Shown piece after piece: positions 46,826-56,477 of a stretch of DNA of 64,000 nucleotides (positions are counted from its first letter, which is position 1; each line of letters opens with the position of its first letter). The position numbers and the translations under genes were made by a program. The notes under the pieces are model-generated. The model searched no databases. It saw nothing but the letters and a program-made list of their open reading frames with translations, and was not told the DNA's origin. The DNA lies in the NCBI RefSeq assembly GCF_018275325.1, contig NZ_JAGVQR010000004.1, positions 372,001-436,000 on the forward strand, written 5' to 3'. This DNA comes from Nocardioides palaemonis (GTDB lineage Bacteria; Actinomycetota; Actinomycetes; Propionibacteriales; Nocardioidaceae).

Positions 46826-48049
46826 TCAGCGGCGCGAGGCGTGCTGGTGCCAGCGCCAGCAGCCCCAGCCGAGGAGCACGCAGACGGCGGCCGCGACGGC
46901 GAAGCCGAGCACCGAGCGACCGGCGTAGGGCGCGAGCAGCGCGGCGCTGGCGGCGTTGAAGACGAGCGTCACGAACGAGGCCGCGGACATCACGGCACCG
47001 CGACGCGTCGGCACCAGGTCGAGCATCAGGAGCTGGATGTTGGGGTAGGCCAGGCCGTTGCCGAACGCGACCAGCGACACCCCGACCACCGCCCAGGGAA
47101 GCACCGCGCCGGCGGGGGTCAGCGCGATCGCGACGCCGAGGAGCGCGCCGGCGGTGCTGACGGCGTAGCCGATCGACACCAGCCGGCTGCTCGTCACCAG
47201 CCGGCCGTAGCGGCCGCTGGCGACCGAGCCGACCACCATCGCGCCGATCATCGGGACGAAGAGCTTCCAGAAGTCGAGCTCGCCCTCGCCGAGCAGGTCG
47301 ACCACGAGGATCGAGGCGCCGCCGATGTAGAGGAACTGCGCGCCGAAGACGAAGGTGCCCGCCCACGCCATCCGGTGGAACGCCGGCACCCGCGCGACGG
47401 CGGCGAGCCCGCCGAGGATCTCCCCGACCCGCAGGGGCGTACGCCGCTCGCGCGGGTGGCTCTCGGGCAGCAGGGCGAGCGAGGCCGCGACGAGGACCAG
47501 CGCCATGGCGGCCATGAACCAGAAGACCGTTTCCCAGGGCCCGACCTGGACGAGCAGCCCGCCGACGACCGGCGCGATGGCCGGCGCGACCCCGAAGATC
47601 ACCGCGACCTGGCTCATCATCCGCTGCGCCTCGGGTCCGTCGAAGAGGTCGCGGATGATGGTGCGGCTGACGATCGTCGAGCCGCCGGCGGCGAGGCCCT
47701 GCACCACCCGCCCGAGCAGCAGCAGCTCGAGCGAGGTGGCGAACGCGCAGGCGACCGACGCCACCGCGTAGACCGCGAGCGAGCCGAGGATCACCGGGCG
47801 CCGGCCGATCGCGTCGGAGAGCGGCCCGTGGAAGATGCTCATCGCCGCGAAGGCGAGCATGTAGGCCGTGACGACGAGCTGGAGCTGGCCGGTCGAGGCG
47901 TCGAGGGCGCGGCCCATCGACGTGAACGCCGGGAACGGGGTGTCGATGCTGAACGGGCCGATCATCGACAGCATCGCCAGCACCAGCGGGATGCCGACCG
48001 CCACCCGGAAGGGCCGAGCCTGCCGGGCGGTCTGCGTCGGTGAGGTCAC
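46826..48049 (-). CDS. Bcr/CflA-family MFS multidrug efflux transporter
   Basis: The 407-aa protein has 12 predicted membrane helices. Family marks are GPFSIDTPFPAFTSMGRALD near the first helix, the motif GPLSDAIGRRPVILGSLAVYAV (about 79-100) and GLAAGGSTIVSRTIIRDLFDG, as in Bcr/CflA drug exporters. Proton-driven export of antibiotics or sulfonamides is expected. Its start overlaps the GH15 stop by four bases, so it is in an operon with GH15 and zwf. The functional link is not obvious. Confidence 0.88.
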   Translation of the reverse strand: MTSPTQTARQARPFRVAVGIPLVLAMLSMIGPFSIDTPFPAFTSMGRALDASTGQLQLVVTAYMLAFAAMSIFHGPLSDAIGRRPVILGSLAVYAVASVACAFATSLELLLLGRVVQGLAAGGSTIVSRTIIRDLFDGPEAQRMMSQVAVIFGVAPAIAPVVGGLLVQVGPWETVFWFMAAMALVLVAASLALLPESHPRERRTPLRVGEILGGLAAVARVPAFHRMAWAGTFVFGAQFLYIGGASILVVDLLGEGELDFWKLFVPMIGAMVVGSVASGRYGRLVTSSRLVSIGYAVSTAGALLGVAIALTPAGAVLPWAVVGVSLVAFGNGLAYPNIQLLMLDLVPTRRGAVMSAASFVTLVFNAASAALLAPYAGRSVLGFAVAAAVCVLLGWGCWRWHQHASRR

Positions 48050-49878
48050 CGGCCGAGGCTACGGTCCAGGTTGATGACGGCGCTCACCAGGCTCAGGTGG
48101 GTGAAGGCCTGGGGGAAGTTGCCGAGCTGCTCGCCGTTGAGGCCGACCTGCTCGGCGTACTGCCCGAGGTGGTTGGCGTAGGTGAACATCTTCTCCAGCG
48201 CGAGGCGCGCCTCGTCGTGCCGACCGGAGCGGGTGAGCGCCTCGACGTACCAGAAGGAGCAGAGCGAGAAGGTGCCCTCGCCCGCCTCGTCGCCGTCCCC
48301 GACGCCGTCGTCGAACGTCTCGGCGTCGTAGCGCAGGACGAGGCTGTCGGTGACCAGCCGCTCCTCGATGACGGCGAGGGTGGACAGGAAGCGGGGGTCG
48401 TCGGGGGCGACCATCTTCACCATCGGCATCAGCAGCGTGCCGGCGTCGAGCACGTCACCGCCGGCGAACGCCGTGAACGCCCCGAGCTCGTCGTTCCAGC
48501 AGTCGGTCATCACGCGCTCGTAGATCGCGTCGCGGGTGGCCGCCAGCTCGGTGAGGTCGCCGGGCAGGCCACGACGGCGCGCGATCCGCATCATCCGCTC
48601 CACCGCGACCCAGCACATGACGAGCGAGGTGGTGTGGGTGCGCGGCTCGCCGCGGATCTCCCACATGCCGGCGTCGGGCCGCTCCCAGTTGTCGACCAGC
48701 CAGCCGACGATGCGGGTGAGGTCGGTCCACGCGTCGTGGCTGATGCCGCGGCTGTGCTTGTCGTAGAGGTAGACCGAGTCGATCAGCTCGCCGTAGACGT
48801 CGAGCTGGAGCTGGTCGACGGCCTGGTTGCCGACGCGGACCGGCCGCGAGCCGCGGTGGCCGGCGAGGTGGTCGAGCTCGCGCTCGTGCGGGATGTCGCC
48901 GTCGAGGTCGTAGAGCACCCGCAGCGGACCGAGCCGCTCGGCCTCCTCACCGTCGTCGGCCGCCTCCCCGAGGCGCTCGGACAGGAACCGCACGAACGCC
49001 GACGCCTCGTCGGTGAAGCCGAGCCGGAGCAGCGCGTAGACGCTGAACGCGGCGTCGCGGACCCAGACGAAGCGGTAGTCCCAGTTGCGCGACCCGCCGA
49101 TCGTCTCGGGCAGGCTCGTCGTCGGGGCGGCGACGATGCCGCCACTGGGTTCGTGGCAGAGCAGCTTGAGGGTCAGCGCCGAGCGGTCGACCCACTCGCG
49201 CCAGCGACCGGTGTACGTGCTCTGCGCGAGCCAGCCGCGCCAGAACGCCGCCGTGGCGTCGAAGAGCTCCTCGACGTCGGCCTCGCAGCACCCGCGTGAC
49301 TCCTCGTCGGGCGCCAGCACCTCGAGCACGAACAGCACCGCCTCGCCGGCCTCCAGCGCGACGTGCGCGGTCGCGGCGTGGTCCTCGACGTCGAGGTCGG
49401 TGGTGCTCGACAGCGCGAGGTGCACGTCGCCGTCGGCGAACCGGACCACGCCGTCGTGCACGTCGAGGTCGGGGTCGGTGGCGCCGTAGTCGGGCCGCGG
49501 TGCCATGTGCATGGTGAGGTCGACCGAGCCCCGCAGGCCGACCACGCGACGCACCAGACGCTGGTGGTGGTCGGGGTCGTGGGCGCGCAGCACCGGCATG
49601 AAGTCCTGCACCTCGACCACGCCCTGCTCGGTCATGAAGCGGGTGACGAGGATGTTGGTCTCGGGGTGGTAGTACTGCTGGCTGCGCGCCTCGGGGTCGT
49701 CGGGGCCGAGCCGCCACGCACCCGCGTCCGGGTCGAGCACCGCGGCGAAGACGCTGGGTGCGTCGAAGCGGCCCGGGCAGAACCAGTCGATCGTGCCGTC
49801 GGTCGCCACCAGGGCGGCGGTCCGCAGGTCGCCCACCAGGCCGTGGTCGGCGATGTGCGGGCCGTCGTGCTCAGGCAT
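48046..49878 (-). CDS. Glycoside hydrolase family 15 protein (glucoamylase/trehalase-like)
   Basis: This 610-aa protein has the GH15 N-terminal beta-sandwich ([41 protein letters not shown]) and the (alpha/alpha)6 barrel with [69 protein letters not shown], and the final [26 protein letters not shown]. The barrel supplies two catalytic Glu. It is cytoplasmic (no signal peptide). The family includes trehalases and glucoamylases of actinobacteria. It overlaps zwf by eight bases; liberated glucose would feed G6PDH after phosphorylation. Confidence 0.9.
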   Translation of the reverse strand: MPEHDGPHIADHGLVGDLRTAALVATDGTIDWFCPGRFDAPSVFAAVLDPDAGAWRLGPDDPEARSQQYYHPETNILVTRFMTEQGVVEVQDFMPVLRAHDPDHHQRLVRRVVGLRGSVDLTMHMAPRPDYGATDPDLDVHDGVVRFADGDVHLALSSTTDLDVEDHAATAHVALEAGEAVLFVLEVLAPDEESRGCCEADVEELFDATAAFWRGWLAQSTYTGRWREWVDRSALTLKLLCHEPSGGIVAAPTTSLPETIGGSRNWDYRFVWVRDAAFSVYALLRLGFTDEASAFVRFLSERLGEAADDGEEAERLGPLRVLYDLDGDIPHERELDHLAGHRGSRPVRVGNQAVDQLQLDVYGELIDSVYLYDKHSRGISHDAWTDLTRIVGWLVDNWERPDAGMWEIRGEPRTHTTSLVMCWVAVERMMRIARRRGLPGDLTELAATRDAIYERVMTDCWNDELGAFTAFAGGDVLDAGTLLMPMVKMVAPDDPRFLSTLAVIEERLVTDSLVLRYDAETFDDGVGDGDEAGEGTFSLCSFWYVEALTRSGRHDEARLALEKMFTYANHLGQYAEQVGLNGEQLGNFPQAFTHLSLVSAVINLDRSLGR

Positions 49879-51286
49879 CCTCGCCCCCGAGTCGCCAGCC
49901 GCCCGGCGGCAGGTCGAGCGCCGCGTCGGGGCCCCAGGACCCCTGCTCGTACGGCAGCGGGGCGGGGCGCTCGTCGAGGACCGGCTGGCAGATCTCCCAG
50001 AGCCGGCGGGTCTCGTCGGCGTGCGCGAACAGCGTGTGGTCGCCCTCCATCACGTCGAGCAGCAGCCGCTCGTAGGCCTCGAGGGGGTCGTCGTCGGGCA
50101 GCTCCTCGCCGAGGTCGAGGCGCATCGTGGCCGGGGCGAGGTCCATCTCGGGGCCGGGCCGCTTGCCGAGCAGGTCGACGTGGACCTGCGCCTCGTCGGT
50201 GAGCTCGAGGACCAGCTCGTCGACGGCGGGCACCGTGCCGAAGACGGTCGAGTCGGGCTCGCGGAAACGCAGCGTCACCGTGCGCCGGGTCTCGGCCATC
50301 GCCTTCCCGGTGCGCAGCAGGAACGGCACGTCGCGCCACCGGTCGTTGTCGACGAAGGCCTCCAGCGCGACGAAGGTCTCCACGTCGGAGTCCTCGTCGA
50401 CGTCGTCCTCGTCGCGGTAGCCGTCGTACTGCCCGAGCACGACACGCGACGGGTCGAGGGGGCGTACGTCCTGGAAGACCGCGGCGCGGGCGCGGCGCAC
50501 GGCGTCGGCCGACCACTCCCCCGGGTCCTCCAGCGCGACCGCGCCGAGGATCTGGAACAGGTGGGTGGAGACCATGTCGCGCAGGGCGCCGGTGGACTCG
50601 TAGAACGAGCCGCGGCCCTCCATGGCCAGCGTCTCGGGCACGTCGACCTGCACCGACGCGATGCTGCGCCGGTCCCACGCGGGCTCGAAGAGCGCGTTGG
50701 CGAAGCGGAGGGCCAGCAGGTTCTGCACGGCCTCCTTGCCGAGGAAGTGGTCGATGCGGAAGACCTGCTCCTCGTCGAAGACCTCGTGGACGTCGTGGTC
50801 GAGCTCCTCGAACGACTCGAGGTCGAGCCCGAACGGCTTCTCGATGACCAGACGGGCCCGCTCGGCGAGGCCCTCGCGCCCGAGCATCGCGACCATCCCG
50901 GACATCGCGGTCGGGGGGACCGAGAGGTAGACCAGGCGGCGTACGTCGTCGCCCAGGCCGTCCTCGACCTCGCGCACGTGGGCCGCCAGGTCGGAGCCGT
51001 CGTCGGCGTCGGAGGTGCGGAAGGAGACCCGCTCGAGCAGGTCGCGCACCAGGTCGTCGTCGAGGTCGTCGACGCTCTCGCGCAGTCCGTCGCGGACCTC
51101 GTCGCGGAAGTCGTCGTCGCTGCCGGGCGAGTGCCGCCCGCTGCCGATCACGGCGTAGTCGTCCGGCAGGCGGCCCGCCGCCGCGAGCCGGTAGAGGCCG
51201 GGGAAGAGCTTGCGCGCGGCGAGGTCGCCGCGCGCACCGAAGAGGAGGAGGACGTGAGGCGGCAGCGCCGCGCCGGGGCTCGTCAT
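49871..51286 (-). CDS. zwf: Glucose-6-phosphate dehydrogenase
   Basis: The 471-aa enzyme oxidises glucose-6-phosphate to 6-phosphogluconolactone. ATG 51286 has a GGAGG site. The dinucleotide motif [17 protein letters not shown] replaces the usual GASGDLA, and the active site [21 protein letters not shown] is intact. It is highly acidic in the first 120 residues. Pairing with a GH15 gene, not with tal/tkt/pgi/opcA, suggests a second, specialised G6PDH rather than the main pentose-phosphate copy. Confidence 0.92.
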   Translation of the reverse strand: MTSPGAALPPHVLLLFGARGDLAARKLFPGLYRLAAAGRLPDDYAVIGSGRHSPGSDDDFRDEVRDGLRESVDDLDDDLVRDLLERVSFRTSDADDGSDLAAHVREVEDGLGDDVRRLVYLSVPPTAMSGMVAMLGREGLAERARLVIEKPFGLDLESFEELDHDVHEVFDEEQVFRIDHFLGKEAVQNLLALRFANALFEPAWDRRSIASVQVDVPETLAMEGRGSFYESTGALRDMVSTHLFQILGAVALEDPGEWSADAVRRARAAVFQDVRPLDPSRVVLGQYDGYRDEDDVDEDSDVETFVALEAFVDNDRWRDVPFLLRTGKAMAETRRTVTLRFREPDSTVFGTVPAVDELVLELTDEAQVHVDLLGKRPGPEMDLAPATMRLDLGEELPDDDPLEAYERLLLDVMEGDHTLFAHADETRRLWEICQPVLDERPAPLPYEQGSWGPDAALDLPPGGWRLGGEDA

Positions 51287-51348
51287 GCCTCCGACGCTAG
51301 AGGCCACCCGAAGGGGCGGGACCGCCCCCGCGGGTGGACCGGGGCGGG

Positions 51349-52569
51349 TCAGGAGTTGCTGTAGACCGCCGGGCCGCCGTCGCCGTCCGCGGCGTCCGGG
51401 CCACGCCCGGCCCACGTCCACGCGTACGCCGGGTCCTCGACCGCGCGGCCGCCCTCGCCGAGCTCGAGCGGGGCGAAGGTGTCGACCATGACCGCCGACT
51501 CCTCGAAGTACTGCACGCCCAGCGACGCCTCGATCGCGCTCGGCTGCGGGCCGTGGGCGTGGCCGCCGGGGTGCAGGCTGATCGAGCCGATGCCGATGCC
51601 CGAGCCCTTGCGCGCCTCGTAGTCGCCGCCGACGTAGAACATCACCTCGTCGGAGTCGACGTTGGAGTGGTAGTAGGGCACCGGGATGGCGAGGTCGTGG
51701 TAGTCGACCTTGCGGGGCAGGAAGTTGCAGATCACGAAGTTCCAGCCCTCGAAGACCTGGTGCACCGGCGGCGGCTGGTGGACCTTGCCGGTGATCGGCA
51801 TGTAGTCCTCGATGTTGAACGTGTAGGGGTAGAGGCAGCCGTCCCAGCCGACCACGTCGAACGGGTGCGTGGCGTAGGTGAAGCGGGTGCCGACGACGCC
51901 CGCGCTGGTGCGGTGCTTGACCAGCACCTCGACGTCGGTGCCCTGCGCCAGATGCGTCTCGGTCGGACCGTGCAGGTCGCGCTCGCAGTAGGGCGCGTGC
52001 TCGAGCAGCTGGCCGAAGCGGGAGAGGTAGCGCTTGGGCGGGTGGATGTGGGAGTTGGCCTCGATCGCGTAGAGCCGCGACGGCTCGGCCGGCACCCAGC
52101 GGTGGTCGGTGGCGCGCGGCACCACGACGTAGTCGCCGGCGCGGTAGGGGACGACGCCGAAGACCGTCTCGACCGTGCCGCTGCCGGACTCGACGAAGAC
52201 GCACTCGTCGCCGATCGCGTTGCGGTAGAGCGGGGACGGCTCCGTGCCGGTGACGACGTAGGCGATGCGGACGTCGTTGTTGCCCAGCACCAGGCGGCGG
52301 CCCTCGACCGGGCAGCTCCCGGTCTCCAGGTCGTGGAGCTTGAGGTGGCGCGGCTTGAGCGGGTGGTTGGGCGTCCGCGACTGGTCGGGCAGCTCCCAGA
52401 CCTGGCTGTCGACGATCGCGCTCGGCACGCCGCGGCGGTAGAGCAGGGAGGAGTCGGAGGAGAAGCCCTCCTCGCCCATCAGCTCCTCGCGGAAGAGGTG
52501 GCCGTCGTCGTCGCGCAGCTGGGTGTGGCGCTGCCGCGGCAGCCGGCCGAGTGCTCGGTAGTGGGCCAT
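51349..52569 (-). CDS. hmgA: Homogentisate 1,2-dioxygenase
   Basis: The 406-aa cupin enzyme opens the homogentisate ring to 4-maleylacetoacetate. The iron ligands are placed in [18 protein letters not shown] (His and Glu) and [13 protein letters not shown] (His). [55 protein letters not shown] is a classic family stretch. It diverges from the gene at 52635 across a perfect GTCCGAT-C-ATCGGAC palindrome. Final aerobic steps of tyrosine and phenylalanine degradation. Confidence 0.95.
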   Translation of the reverse strand: MAHYRALGRLPRQRHTQLRDDDGHLFREELMGEEGFSSDSSLLYRRGVPSAIVDSQVWELPDQSRTPNHPLKPRHLKLHDLETGSCPVEGRRLVLGNNDVRIAYVVTGTEPSPLYRNAIGDECVFVESGSGTVETVFGVVPYRAGDYVVVPRATDHRWVPAEPSRLYAIEANSHIHPPKRYLSRFGQLLEHAPYCERDLHGPTETHLAQGTDVEVLVKHRTSAGVVGTRFTYATHPFDVVGWDGCLYPYTFNIEDYMPITGKVHQPPPVHQVFEGWNFVICNFLPRKVDYHDLAIPVPYYHSNVDSDEVMFYVGGDYEARKGSGIGIGSISLHPGGHAHGPQPSAIEASLGVQYFEESAVMVDTFAPLELGEGGRAVEDPAYAWTWAGRGPDAADGDGGPAVYSNS

Positions 52570-52584
52570 GGGCCTGCTCCGTCC

Positions 52585-52599
52585 GTCCGATCATCGGAC
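52585..52599. promoter_or_regulatory. Palindromic operator in the divergent hmgA/fahA-operon promoter, with -10 box at 52623-52628
   Basis: GTCCGAT-C-ATCGGAC at 52585-52599 is a perfect inverted repeat, with extra GTCCG half-sites at 52581 and 52606. TAGAGT at 52623-52628 ends six bases before the GTG at 52635, so the rightward transcript is probably leaderless. The regulator is not in the window. Confidence 0.6.
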
Positions 52600-52634
52600 A
52601 CTTTCGTCCGCTATCTGGTGGCTAGAGTAGCCCC

Positions 52635-53459
52635 GTGACCCCCGACCCTGCACCCCTCGTGTCCGACCCGTGGCGCGGCCTGGTCGACGACGCCGCGATC
52701 TTCCCGCCGGGCGACGCCCCGCTCCACGAGGCGACCGCGACCTACGCCGCACGCCGCGAGGAGTGGTACGCCGCCCTGGTCGGCACGTTCGTCCTGCGCG
52801 ACACCGACCTCCCGCTGGTCCGCGGCTTCGGCGGACCGCTGTCCGTCGTGGTGACCGGTGGCGCGGGCCAGCTCGCCGGCCCGCTCGGCGCGGCCGCCCG
52901 CCTCGGCCTCGACGTCGCCGCGGTCGAGATCGCGCTGCGCGACCCCGACGACCTGGTCGGCAACGTGCGGCGCGTCGACGCCGCCGCCCGCGCGGCAGAG
53001 GTCGAGGTGCCGCTCTTCGTCGAGGTCCCCGGGCCACCGACGCCGGCCTGGCTCGCGGCCGCTGACGAGGTGGCTGCGCTCGGCCACCGGCTCAAGCTGC
53101 GGCTGGGCAACGTCGACCACGACCTGGTCCCCGACTCCGCCACCGTCGCCGCCTGGGTCGACGCCGCGCTCGACCGGGAGACGCCGTTCAAGGCCACCGC
53201 CGGGCTGCACCGCGCCGTCCGCCACGACCCCGAGGGCGGCGGCGCGCACGGCTTCCTCAACCTGCTGGCCGCGACGCAGCTGCTCTGGGACGGTGGTTCG
53301 GTGGGCGACGCGACCGACGTGCTCGAGCAGCGCGACGGCCCGACCCTCGCCGCCACCGACCTGTCCTCGGCCCGCCGCTGGATGACCTCGTTCGGCTCCT
53401 GCTCGGTGACCGAGCCCCTCGACGACCTCATCTCCCTCGACCTGCTGGAGGCACCATGA
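52635..53459 (+). CDS. Unrecognised protein encoded between hmgA and fahA
   Basis: This 274-aa soluble protein has no signal peptide or membrane helix. I recognise no named family. Notable segments are the N-terminal WRGLVDDAAIFPPGDAPLHEA, SVVVTGGAGQLAGPLGAAARLG, VPLFVEVPGPPTPAW, KLRLGNVDHDLVPDSATVAAWV and a distinctive KATAGLHRAVRHDPEGGGAHGFLNLLAATQLLWD. The alternating strand-helix rhythm suggests a TIM-barrel-like fold; this is inference. Its stop overlaps the fahA start (ATGA), so it is part of homogentisate degradation. No maleylacetoacetate isomerase gene is present, so it is a candidate for that step or an accessory role. Confidence 0.75.
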   Translation: MTPDPAPLVSDPWRGLVDDAAIFPPGDAPLHEATATYAARREEWYAALVGTFVLRDTDLPLVRGFGGPLSVVVTGGAGQLAGPLGAAARLGLDVAAVEIALRDPDDLVGNVRRVDAAARAAEVEVPLFVEVPGPPTPAWLAAADEVAALGHRLKLRLGNVDHDLVPDSATVAAWVDAALDRETPFKATAGLHRAVRHDPEGGGAHGFLNLLAATQLLWDGGSVGDATDVLEQRDGPTLAATDLSSARRWMTSFGSCSVTEPLDDLISLDLLEAP

Positions 53460-54676
53460 CCACCCCACCCGCCACCTGGGTCGAGGGAGCCGCCGGCTCC
53501 GGCTTCGACGTCGACCACCTGCCCTACGGCGTCTTAGCGCGCTCGGGCGAGCGGCCCCGCGTCGCGGTGCGGATCGGCGACTTCGTGCTCGACCTCAGCG
53601 TGGTCGCCGCCGCCGACATGGTCGACACGCACGCACTGTTCGACCAGCCGTCGCTCAACCCGTTCATGGCCGCCGGCCCCGCCGTCTGGGACTCGACGCG
53701 CGCCTGGGTGACCGGCCTGCTGACCGACCAGACCGAGCGCGACCTCGTCGAGCCGGCGCTGGCCCCGATCGGCTCGGTGACGATGCTGATGCCCTTCGAG
53801 GTGGGCGACTACGTCGACTTCTACGCCTCCGAGCACCACGCCTCCAACGTCGGCCGGATGTTCCGCCCCGACGCCGAGCCGCTGCTGCCCAACTGGAAGA
53901 ACCTCCCGGTCGGCTACCACGGGCGCTCCGGCACCGTCGTGGTCTCCGGCACCGACGTCACGCGACCCTGCGGCCAGCGCAAGGCGCCGACCGACGACCT
54001 GCCGACCTACGGCCCCTCCCAGCGCCTCGACATCGAGGCCGAGCTCGGGTTCGTCGTCGGCGTGCCGTCCGCGATGGGCGAGCGGGTCGCGACCGCCGAC
54101 CTCGCGCGGCACACCTTCGGCGTCGTCGGGCTCAACGACTGGTCGGCGCGCGACATCCAGGCGTGGGAGTACGTCCCGCTCGGCCCGTTCCTCGGCAAGT
54201 CGTTCGCCACGTCGATCAGCGCGTGGGTCACCCCGCTCGCCGCCCTGTCCGCCGCGTGGACCGACCTGCCCGGCCAGGACGACCCGCCGGTGCTCGACTA
54301 CCTCCGGGTCGAGGGTCCGGCCGGGCTCGACATCGACGTCGAGGTGGTCCTCGACGGGGAGGTCGTCGCCCGTCCGCCCTACCGCACGATGTACTGGTCG
54401 CCCGCCCAGATGCTCGCCCACACCACGGTCAACGGCGCGAGCCTCCGCACCGGCGACCTCTGGGCCTCGGGCACGATCTCGGGCCCCGAGCCCGACCAGC
54501 GCGGGTCGCTGCTCGAGCTCAGCTGGGGCGGCAAGGAGCCGTTCACCGCGGCCGGTCGCGAGCGCACCTTCCTCGAGGACGGCGACCAGGTGACCCTGCG
54601 CTACTCCGCGCCGGGCGTGCTCGGCGGCCGGATCACCCTCGGCGAGGTGACCGGGCGGGTGCTGCCGGCCCGCTGA
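53456..54676 (+). CDS. fahA: Fumarylacetoacetase
   Basis: The 406-aa hydrolase splits fumarylacetoacetate to fumarate and acetoacetate. Diagnostic segments are DYVDFYASEHHASNVGRMFRPDAEPLLPNWKNLPVGYHGRSGTVVVSG (the metal and substrate region, including catalytic His), IEAELGFVVG, LNDWSARDIQAWEYVPLGPFLGKSFATSISAWV and HTTVNGASLRTGDLWASGTISGP. The calcium/magnesium ligands Asp, Glu and Glu are retained. Translationally coupled to the preceding gene. Confidence 0.95.
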   Translation: MTTPPATWVEGAAGSGFDVDHLPYGVLARSGERPRVAVRIGDFVLDLSVVAAADMVDTHALFDQPSLNPFMAAGPAVWDSTRAWVTGLLTDQTERDLVEPALAPIGSVTMLMPFEVGDYVDFYASEHHASNVGRMFRPDAEPLLPNWKNLPVGYHGRSGTVVVSGTDVTRPCGQRKAPTDDLPTYGPSQRLDIEAELGFVVGVPSAMGERVATADLARHTFGVVGLNDWSARDIQAWEYVPLGPFLGKSFATSISAWVTPLAALSAAWTDLPGQDDPPVLDYLRVEGPAGLDIDVEVVLDGEVVARPPYRTMYWSPAQMLAHTTVNGASLRTGDLWASGTISGPEPDQRGSLLELSWGGKEPFTAAGRERTFLEDGDQVTLRYSAPGVLGGRITLGEVTGRVLPAR

Positions 54677-54698
54677 CCCGGGTCCTAGGCTGGCCGGC

Positions 54699-55607
54699 GT
54701 GAGACAGCTCGGCCAGTACGCCCCTCCGCGCCACGTCGTCGCGCACCTCTCCGACCCGCACCTCCTCGGCGGCGGGGAGCTGCACTACGGCGTCATCGAC
54801 AACACCGCCCACCTGCGTCGCGTGCTCGAGCGGCTCGCGGCGGTCCGGCCGGCACCCCAGGTCATCGTCTTCACCGGCGACCTCGCCGACCGCGCCGAGC
54901 CCGAGGCGTACGCCACCCTGCGCGCCGTCGTGGAGCCGGCGGCCGCGGCGATGGGGGCGACCGTCGTCTGGACGATGGGCAACCACGACGAGCGTGCGCC
55001 CTACGCCCGGGCGCTCTTCGACTCCGACGACGACGGCTGCCAGGACCGCGTCCACGACGTCGACGGTCTGCGGATCGTGGCGCTCGACAGCAGCGTCCCG
55101 GGCTACCACCACGGTGAGCTCACGCCCGACCAGCTGGCCTGGCTGGCCGACGTGCTCGCCACGCCGGCCGAGCACGGCACGCTGCTGGCCCTGCACCACC
55201 CGCCGCTCCCGCTGCCGATGGTGCGCGCGGCGGAGCTGATCGAGCTGCGCGACCAGCAGGCCCTCGCCGACGTCATCGCCGGGACCGACGTGCGCGGCGT
55301 CATCGCCGGCCACCTCCACCTGACCACCTGGTCGACGTTCGCCGGCGTGCCCGTGTCGGTCGCATCGGCCAGCTGCTACACCCTCGACCCCGCGCCGGTC
55401 GACCGCTTCGTGTCGGGGGTCGACGCGGGCCGGTCCTTCACGATGATCCATGCCTACGACGACCGGCTGGTCCACACGCTGGTCCCGCTCGAGCGCGGCA
55501 CGGAGGTCAGCAGCCTCGGGACCGACATCGAGGAGGCGCTCGAGACGATCCCGCTGGAGCAGGCGATCGAGCTCGCGTCGTCGAAGACCTCGTCGTTCAA
55601 CAACTAG
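54699..55607 (+). CDS. Metallophosphoesterase, CpdA-like cyclic nucleotide phosphodiesterase
   Basis: This 302-aa calcineurin-like enzyme has all five metal motifs in order: SDPHLLG, VFTGDLADRAE, TMGNHDER, ALHHPPLPLPM and AGHLHLTTWS. The GGG-ELHYG spacing after DPHL matches the class III cAMP phosphodiesterases such as Rv0805. It starts at GTG 54699 with TAGGCT seven bases upstream and no ribosome-binding site, suggesting its own leaderless promoter. Expected substrate cAMP or 2',3'-cyclic nucleotides. Confidence 0.88.
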   Translation: MRQLGQYAPPRHVVAHLSDPHLLGGGELHYGVIDNTAHLRRVLERLAAVRPAPQVIVFTGDLADRAEPEAYATLRAVVEPAAAAMGATVVWTMGNHDERAPYARALFDSDDDGCQDRVHDVDGLRIVALDSSVPGYHHGELTPDQLAWLADVLATPAEHGTLLALHHPPLPLPMVRAAELIELRDQQALADVIAGTDVRGVIAGHLHLTTWSTFAGVPVSVASASCYTLDPAPVDRFVSGVDAGRSFTMIHAYDDRLVHTLVPLERGTEVSSLGTDIEEALETIPLEQAIELASSKTSSFNN

Positions 55608-55615
55608 GAGGCGTC

Positions 55616-56296
55616 GTGCGACTGCTGCTCATGCGCCACGGCCAGACCCACGCCAACGTCTCCGGTGAGCTCGACACCGCCCACCCGGGCCTCGACCTGA
55701 CCGACCTCGGCCGCGCCCAGGCCGAGGCGGCCGCCCGTGCCCTCGCCGACGAGCGGATCGACGCCGTCTACGTCTCGAGCCGGGTACGCACGCACCAGAC
55801 CGCCGCCCCCACCGCGCTCGCGCGTGGCCTCGAGCCCGTCCAGCTCGACGGCCTCGAGGAGGTGCAGGCCGGCGACTTCGAGATGCGCAAGGACCACGAC
55901 GCGGTCGCCGGCTACATCGAGACCGTCGCCGCCTGGCTCGAGGGCGACCTGGGCCGCCGGATGCCCGGCGCGGAGACCGGCGAGGAGTTCCTCGCCCGGT
56001 TCGACGCCGCCGTGCGCACCATCGTCGACGCCGACCACGACGCCGCGCTGCTCGTCAGCCACGGCGCCGCGCTGCGTACGTGGGCCACCACCCGGATGAC
56101 CCCGCACCCCGACGCTCCCCCGGCCACCCAGCCGCTGCACAACACCGCGCTCATCGTCCTCGACGGCGACCCCGACGCCGGCTGGGAGATGGTGTCGTGG
56201 CAGGGCCACCCGGTCGGTGGTGACCTGCTCGAGGACCCCGCCGCCGAGGACCCCACCGGCGACCTCGACGCCGACGGGGACGGCGAGCTCGGCTGA
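55616..56296 (+). CDS. Histidine phosphatase family protein (phosphoglycerate mutase-like)
   Basis: The 226-aa protein has the catalytic LMRHGQTHANV at 5-15 (phospho-His in RHG), the SSRVRTHQTA segment and the second catalytic His in LLVSHGAALRTW. It could be a broad phosphatase, alpha-ribazole phosphatase-like or PGM-like; no activity can be assigned. GTG start at 55616 with AGGAGG just upstream. It lies 8 bp after the phosphodiesterase gene, likely same operon. Confidence 0.88.
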   Translation: MRLLLMRHGQTHANVSGELDTAHPGLDLTDLGRAQAEAAARALADERIDAVYVSSRVRTHQTAAPTALARGLEPVQLDGLEEVQAGDFEMRKDHDAVAGYIETVAAWLEGDLGRRMPGAETGEEFLARFDAAVRTIVDADHDAALLVSHGAALRTWATTRMTPHPDAPPATQPLHNTALIVLDGDPDAGWEMVSWQGHPVGGDLLEDPAAEDPTGDLDADGDGELG

Positions 56297-56331
56297 CGTC
56301 CTGCTCGCTCGCTCGGTTGGGCGGTGTCCCA

Positions 56332-56452
56332 CCCACACTTCCTGCCCGGGGAATGTGGCTCAGCCACCGCCATCGGACGGTCGCTCGTGCGCCACGCCGG
56401 CAGCGGTGCTACACCGACATTCCGGGCTCGCGAAATGTGGCTCAGCCACCGC
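56332..56452. repeat. Two-copy hairpin repeat in the convergent gap
   Basis: AATGTGGCTCAGCCACCGC occurs at 56352-56370 and again at 56434-56452, each containing a GTGGCT/AGCCAC hairpin and preceded by an imperfect complementary CACxTTCC. The copies face the same way about 82 bp apart. The region has no open reading frame of interest and separates the histidine phosphatase from the convergent MFS gene. Confidence 0.7.
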
Positions 56453-56477
56453 GCCCGACGCCTACACCTCGGCGCGG

